This document shows, one piece after another, positions 59,661-64,000 of a stretch of 64,000 nt of DNA. Position numbers and translations under genes: made by a program. Source of the stretch: UBA1930 sp943368475 (GTDB lineage: Bacteria > Bacteroidota > Bacteroidia > Chitinophagales > Chitinophagaceae); the NCBI GenBank assembly GCA_943368475.1, contig CALRLF020000007.1:32073-96072 (forward strand), written 5' to 3'. Numbering within the stretch: the first letter of the stretch is position 1; the number at the start of each line of letters is the position of its first letter. Under the pieces are notes generated by a model. It was not told the origin of the DNA. It worked only from the letters and a program-made list of their open reading frames with translations, and ran no database searches.

Positions 59661-62159
59661 ATGAGTAGCACAATCAATTTTGGAATAGATTTAGGAACCA
59701 CCAATTCATTAATTGCTAAATGTAGTAATGGTGTGGTAGAAGTATTTAAAAACCCTATTGGTCATAGAGAAACCCTGCCAAGTGTAGTTGGTTTTAGAAA
59801 AGAAAGAATTTTAGTAGGTGAAAAAGCCAAAGAATATGTAGAGAAAGATGCAGCCAATGTTTTTGCTAGTTTTAAGAGAAAAATGGGTACGTCAGAGAAT
59901 TTTTTTGTACCCAATCTTGGTGATTTTAAAAGTCCCATACAGTTAAGTAGTATGGTATTAAATGAACTGAAGAATTTTATTTATACTGGTGAAGTTCCAC
60001 AGAGTGTGGTCATCACCATTCCTGCTTCTTTTGATACTGTACAAAGTAATGCTACCAAACAAGCTGGTTACGATGCAGGTTTTAAAGAAGTAATTCTTTT
60101 GCAAGAACCCATTGCAGCAAGTTTAGCTTTTGTAAATAAAGGAGCTGAAAAAATTACTGATGGTCAGTGGTTGGTTTATGATTTAGGTGGTGGAACTTTT
60201 GACGTGGCATTGGTGAAAGTTGAGTTTGGAGAAATGAAAGTAATTGATCATGAAGGAAATAATTATTTAGGAGGATTGGATTTTGATAATTTAATTATTG
60301 AACAATTAATTGTTCCTGAAATTGAAAAACTTGGAAACTTTACCGATATAATCAATAATCTAAAAAGTTCGAGTGGTAAATACAATAAACTATATTACGA
60401 ATTATTGTACAAGGCCGAAGAAGCAAAAATTATTTTAAGCAGTAGCAATGCTACAGAAATTGAATTTGAAATTGAAGATGATAATGGCAAAGCAATAGAT
60501 GCTTTAATTAACATTAAAAAAGAAAATTTTAATGCAATTATTCAGCCCAAAGTGATAGAAACAATTGCATTTACCAAAACAATTATAGAACGTAATCAAT
60601 TAAAAGCTGGTGATGTTAAAGAAACTATTTTAATTGGTGGCAGTACCTACATTCCTTTGGTAAGAAGTTTATTACAAAAGGAATTGGGCGTTGATGTTAA
60701 TGCTTCTGTAGATCCAACTACAGCAGTAGCAATTGGTGCAGCTTATTATGCAGGAACTAAAAGCAGTAATTATGAAGTTACCTCTAATTTAAATGCAGTA
60801 AATGATGAGCCTGTAACTGAAAATTTAGTTGAAATAAAAACTGCTTATCAAAAAAATACCAACGAACGAGAAGAGTATTTTTCGGCAATGATTTCTGGAC
60901 AAATGCAAGGAATGCAGTACAGAATTATGAGAGAAGATGGTGGTTTTGATAGTGGATTAAAACCAGTAACTGCAAGAATAGAAGAGGTACTTAATCTATT
61001 GCCAGATACATTGAATGTATTTCATTTAAAGTTTTTCGATGCACAACAAACCCCTGTAATAGTTAAAGTTGCTCCCATTCAAATTGTTCAAGGAAAGTTC
61101 AGTATTTATGGTCAGCCTTTGCCTAATGATATTTGTTTAGAAGTAGATGACGTTTACAACAATACCACTCATTTGGAATTAATTTTTGAAAAAAATGCAA
61201 TCCTTCCAATTAAAAAAACAATTACCAAAACAATAAGCCGAACAATTGTAAAAGGCAGCGACGACCAGCTATTAATTAATGTACTCGAAGGAAGTCGATA
61301 TGCAACTGCACAAAGCAATTTAAGCATTGGTGTAATTGCTATAAATGGCAAGGATTTAGAAACTGATTTGATTAAAGGGAGTGATGTAGATTTATCGATA
61401 GAAATTACCGAAAGCCGTGATATAAAAATTACTGCTTACATTAATGTAACTGATCAGGAATATGCACATGTATTTAGCCCTACGTCAAGAACAGTAAATA
61501 CACATCGTTTATTAGAAGAAGTAGATTATTTATTACGAATTGCAAATAGGAATATTGACGCTTTAGTAGAAACAGAAGATTATGAGAGTAGTGGTAAAAT
61601 GCAGGATGCAATTGAAAAACTAGAAATCATTAAACGTAGGCTTAAACTTATTAGAGAAGATGATGTAACCGATGAGAAATATCAATTAGATGAACAAAAA
61701 AGACGATTGGCACAAGTAGTTGATGCATCTGGCAAAGACAACAGAGTTCGTGAGTTAAAAGAAGATTATTATGCTTGGAAAAGTTCTACTGAATATTATT
61801 TAGAGCAAATAAAAAATGAAGTTTTGAACAGAAAATTTCAGCAAATTATTGCTGCTGAAAATGATTTTTTAAATGGCAGTGAAGCCTCCATCAAACGTAA
61901 AACAGAAGAACTAAGATCCTTAACTTGGGAAATTAGAAAAAAAGATTTAGAATACGTAACAGGTATTTATTTGTATTATGCTTTTAAAGAAGATGCAGCT
62001 TATAAAGACCCTAAACGTGTTAAATTATTAAAAGAACGAGGCGATGCAGCCTTAGAAAGGAAAAGTGTAGAAGAATTATTAAACATTGTTTATCAGATGT
62101 ATGAATTATTAATAGATAAACAATTAGATGAACCTTTAAAAGGAACAGGATTGTCTTAA
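59661..62159 (+). CDS. non-canonical Hsp70 family chaperone
   Basis: This 832-residue protein has an Hsp70 nucleotide-binding domain (1-370): phosphate loops GIDLGTTNS (8-16), DLGGGTFD (174-181) and GGSTYIP (326-332, where DnaK has GGSTRIP). After it comes an extra beta-rich segment (about 395-515) not found in DnaK, then a substrate-binding-like beta unit (about 520-605) and a long charged helical region (about 615-820). It is about 200 residues longer than DnaK and lacks a DnaK-type acidic tail. With the mini-GrpE it forms a two-gene operon. It is probably a specialised chaperone rather than the housekeeping DnaK. Confidence 0.9.
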   Translation: MSSTINFGIDLGTTNSLIAKCSNGVVEVFKNPIGHRETLPSVVGFRKERILVGEKAKEYVEKDAANVFASFKRKMGTSENFFVPNLGDFKSPIQLSSMVLNELKNFIYTGEVPQSVVITIPASFDTVQSNATKQAGYDAGFKEVILLQEPIAASLAFVNKGAEKITDGQWLVYDLGGGTFDVALVKVEFGEMKVIDHEGNNYLGGLDFDNLIIEQLIVPEIEKLGNFTDIINNLKSSSGKYNKLYYELLYKAEEAKIILSSSNATEIEFEIEDDNGKAIDALINIKKENFNAIIQPKVIETIAFTKTIIERNQLKAGDVKETILIGGSTYIPLVRSLLQKELGVDVNASVDPTTAVAIGAAYYAGTKSSNYEVTSNLNAVNDEPVTENLVEIKTAYQKNTNEREEYFSAMISGQMQGMQYRIMREDGGFDSGLKPVTARIEEVLNLLPDTLNVFHLKFFDAQQTPVIVKVAPIQIVQGKFSIYGQPLPNDICLEVDDVYNNTTHLELIFEKNAILPIKKTITKTISRTIVKGSDDQLLINVLEGSRYATAQSNLSIGVIAINGKDLETDLIKGSDVDLSIEITESRDIKITAYINVTDQEYAHVFSPTSRTVNTHRLLEEVDYLLRIANRNIDALVETEDYESSGKMQDAIEKLEIIKRRLKLIREDDVTDEKYQLDEQKRRLAQVVDASGKDNRVRELKEDYYAWKSSTEYYLEQIKNEVLNRKFQQIIAAENDFLNGSEASIKRKTEELRSLTWEIRKKDLEYVTGIYLYYAFKEDAAYKDPKRVKLLKERGDAALERKSVEELLNIVYQMYELLIDKQLDEPLKGTGLS

Positions 62160-62248
62160 ATGGTTGTTATGTTAGATTTTTTATTGGTAGATATTTTCCA
62201 ATGAAATATTTATACTTTTTATTGTACTGAAACGTACAGCCACTTGTT

Positions 62249-62614
62249 TTATTTGAAGGTTCCAAAATGCCACAATATGCCAGCTGGGTCGTGTAAAAAA
62301 CATTCGCTGCCCCAATCATTGTATCTTATGGGTATTAGTTTAGTAGATGGATATTTTTTTGCTAATTCTAAGCTTTGCAATTGCACATAATATTCTTCAA
62401 CATTATTCACTTCTACAAAAATCATAGAGTTGTTTACCCAATCTTCAACAAAGGCATTTTGTAAGTAGAAACCAATTGCAGCAGTTATTTCAAAGTAGGA
62501 TAGACTAGCAGAAATAACAGCTTCTTTAAAGCCTAAATCGCTGTAAAAACACCTTGATTGCTCATAGTCTCTTGTTCCAATAAATGGTCGAATCGATTTT
62601 ACTTGTTGTTGCAT
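62249..62614 (-). CDS. VOC family (glyoxalase / bleomycin-resistance-like) protein
   Basis: This 121-residue protein has the VOC pattern: SIRPFIGTRDYEQSRCFYSDLGF at the N-terminus (shown in part here) and CFLHDPAGILWHFGTF at the C-terminus. The second motif matches the metal-site strand of these proteins, but the usual Glu is replaced by Trp-His-Phe, so the metal site may be altered. The role is unknown. ATG 62614 is chosen over 62671; the longer frame adds 19 hydrophobic residues without conservation. Confidence 0.82.
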   Translation of the reverse strand: MQQQVKSIRPFIGTRDYEQSRCFYSDLGFKEAVISASLSYFEITAAIGFYLQNAFVEDWVNNSMIFVEVNNVEEYYVQLQSLELAKKYPSTKLIPIRYNDWGSECFLHDPAGILWHFGTFK

Positions 62615-62684
62615 TTTTGATATTTTGTTGTGATAACTCAATGAAAATAAGAAACAAGAAATAGTACACAAAGCCGCACATAAA

Positions 62685-62709
62685 AAATCCCACTTTAAAA
62701 GTGGGATTT
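62685..62709 (-). terminator. Rho-independent terminator of pckA
   Basis: The stem AAATCCCACTT / AAGTGGGATTT with a 3-nt loop and a T run on the minus strand, 48 bp after the pckA stop. Confidence 0.87.
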
Positions 62710-62756
62710 AATACTGTAAACTTCGTTTGCAGCAATATTGGAAGTAGGAATCTTTA

Positions 62757-64000
62757 TTATTTAATTTTTGGTGCAGCTGCTAATATTTCCTCACTAACAC
62801 CACTTGCATATTTCTCAAAGTTTTTAATAAACTGTTCTGCAAGATTTTTTGCTGTTGCATCATAAGCATCCCTATCGGCCCAAGTATATCTTGGGTTTAA
62901 AATATTCACAGGCACATTAGGACAACGTTTAGGCATCAACATACCAAATACAGGATGTGCTTCAAACTCCATATTATCCAATTCGCCATTTAACGCAGCT
63001 GTAATCATATTACGTGTGTAGCTTAATTTCATTCTGCTACCAATGCCATAAGGGCCACCACTCCAACCTGTGTTAATCATCCAAACATTAACATCGTGTT
63101 CTTTCATTTTCTTGCCCAACATTTCAGCATATTGCCCAGGATGTAATGGTAAAAATGGAGCTCCGAAACATGCACTAAATGTACTTTTAGGTTCGGTAAC
63201 ACCAGCTTCTGTTCCTGCAACTTTTGCAGTATAACCACTAATAAATTGGTACATGGCTTGTCCTGGAGTAAGCTTACTTATTGGAGGTAAAACACCATAC
63301 GCATCACAGGTTAAAAAGAAAATATTTTTAGGTAATCCACCAATACTTGGTTCAAGTGCATTGCTGATAAAATCTAAGGGATAACTAACCCTTGTATTTT
63401 CTGTGATGGCTTTACTGCTGAAATCTATTTTTGTGGTACCTGGATAAAAAGCAATATTTTCTACCAATGATCCTGGCCTGATTGCATGAAAAATTTCTGG
63501 TTCTTTCTCTTCACTTAAATCAATGGTTTTTGCATAACAACCACCTTCAAAATTAAAGACACTGTTTTCTGTCCAACCATGTTCATCGTCACCAATTAAT
63601 TTACGGTTAGGGTCGGCACTTAAAGTTGTTTTTCCTGTTCCACTTAAACCAAAGAAAATAGCAACATCATCGTCATTGCCCATATTGGCACTGCAATGCA
63701 TGCTTAACACATTTTTGTTGTGGGGAAGGATGTAATTTAAAACAGTAAAAATGCCTTTTTTCATTTCTCCTGTGTAACCAGTTCCTCCAATAACAATGGT
63801 TCTTTCTGTAAATGATACTACTGCAAAATTGTGTTGTCTGGTTCCATCAATAGCAGGGTCAGCTTTAAAACCTGGTGCCTGAATAATGTGCCAATCGATA
63901 GGAAATTCTTCTAACTCTTCTTCATGAGGACGAAGGAACATATTGTAAGCAAATAAATTGCTCCATGGGTTTTCGTTAATTACACGAATATTAATTCTGT
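62757..64000 (-). CDS. pckA: phosphoenolpyruvate carboxykinase (ATP), C-terminal part
   Basis: The gene runs off the right edge; about 413 C-terminal codons are visible, so roughly the first 120 are missing. The frame is open to the edge and reads RVINENPWSNLFAYNMFLRP there, a conserved PckA segment. Further motifs are GTGYTGEMKKG, the Walker A GLSGTGKTTLS, the metal-binding IGDDEHGW and NTGWSGGPYG. The enzyme converts oxaloacetate to phosphoenolpyruvate with ATP in gluconeogenesis. An internal ATG at 63941 is not the real start. Confidence 0.97.
   Translation of the reverse strand, partial: RINIRVINENPWSNLFAYNMFLRPHEEELEEFPIDWHIIQAPGFKADPAIDGTRQHNFAVVSFTERTIVIGGTGYTGEMKKGIFTVLNYILPHNKNVLSMHCSANMGNDDDVAIFFGLSGTGKTTLSADPNRKLIGDDEHGWTENSVFNFEGGCYAKTIDLSEEKEPEIFHAIRPGSLVENIAFYPGTTKIDFSSKAITENTRVSYPLDFISNALEPSIGGLPKNIFFLTCDAYGVLPPISKLTPGQAMYQFISGYTAKVAGTEAGVTEPKSTFSACFGAPFLPLHPGQYAEMLGKKMKEHDVNVWMINTGWSGGPYGIGSRMKLSYTRNMITAALNGELDNMEFEAHPVFGMLMPKRCPNVPVNILNPRYTWADRDAYDATAKNLAEQFIKNFEKYASGVSEEILAAAPKIK

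Noticed and set aside
1..64000. CRISPR arrays, tRNA/rRNA genes, insertion sequences or prophage
   Set aside because: No evenly spaced direct repeats, no T-arm or anticodon-stem patterns, no transposase, integrase or phage-like genes were found on either strand.

Overview
The window is a typical Bacteroidota chromosome segment, most likely from a Chitinophagaceae-type bacterium of the order Chitinophagales; the order-level placement is inference. It is AT-rich by eye and gene-dense. Markers for the phylum are type IX secretion (T9SS) C-terminal sorting domains, a TonB-dependent receptor paired with a DUF5689 lipoprotein, DUF4397 and DUF4249 lipoproteins, a short RpoD-type sigma factor, and promoter boxes of the TAnnTTTG type in place of -10/-35 hexamers. 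Shine-Dalgarno sequences are largely absent. I see no rRNA, tRNA, CRISPR array, insertion sequence or prophage.

Layout. 1-5.8 kb (all minus): start of tryptophan 2,3-dioxygenase, a diheme cytochrome c, an ATP-dependent DNA ligase with its associated metallo-beta-lactamase-fold exonuclease, a DUF2256 protein and a class I aminotransferase. 5.8-9 kb (minus): DUF4397 lipoprotein, serine hydrolase, KdsA, with a plus-strand orphan transcript candidate between the last two. 9-17 kb: SDR threonine dehydrogenase-like enzyme, cystathionine beta-synthase and FKBP, DnaQ-type exonuclease, GT2, EamA transporter, a PAS/HisKA protein without an ATPase domain, and a DUF2452-like protein. 17.4-24 kb: rpoD, DUF4249 lipoprotein, trxB-folB-TPR-ACBP, MATE transporter. 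23.4-29.3 kb: DUF3822-rsmD, then bioD-MTHFS-lpxK-rnr with overlapping genes. 29.3-32.3 kb (minus): amino-sugar kinase, murQ, T9SS protein. 32.4-40.4 kb: CtpA, GYF_2 protein, a giant T9SS cargo followed by a small protein with a PID-CTERM-like tail, a convergent exosortase, an asparaginase-family hydrolase and CutC. 40.5-50.6 kb: ndk, nrnA, FKBP lipoprotein, two small membrane proteins, then the SpoIIM-DUF4129-DUF4350-MoxR-DUF58 operon opposite an RDD protein, and truB. 50.6-57 kb: GT39-like membrane protein, TonB-dependent receptor and DUF5689 lipoprotein. 57-62 kb: htpG, then a two-gene operon of a miniature GrpE-like protein and a divergent 832-residue Hsp70. 62-64 kb (minus): VOC protein and pckA running off the right edge.

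Most genes are housekeeping or cell-envelope functions. The points most worth a second look are: (i) the mini-GrpE plus non-canonical Hsp70 pair directly after htpG; (ii) the exosortase and its apparent substrate next to a T9SS cargo; (iii) a dispersed intergenic repeat family with four copies in this window, two carrying an extra hairpin module; (iv) an orphan structured transcript or 47-codon ORF at about 7.9-8.08 kb; (v) a series of promoter boxes ending only 4-10 nt before start codons, implying leaderless or nearly leaderless mRNAs; and (vi) an RsmD homologue with GPPY in place of the (D/N)PPY catalytic motif.
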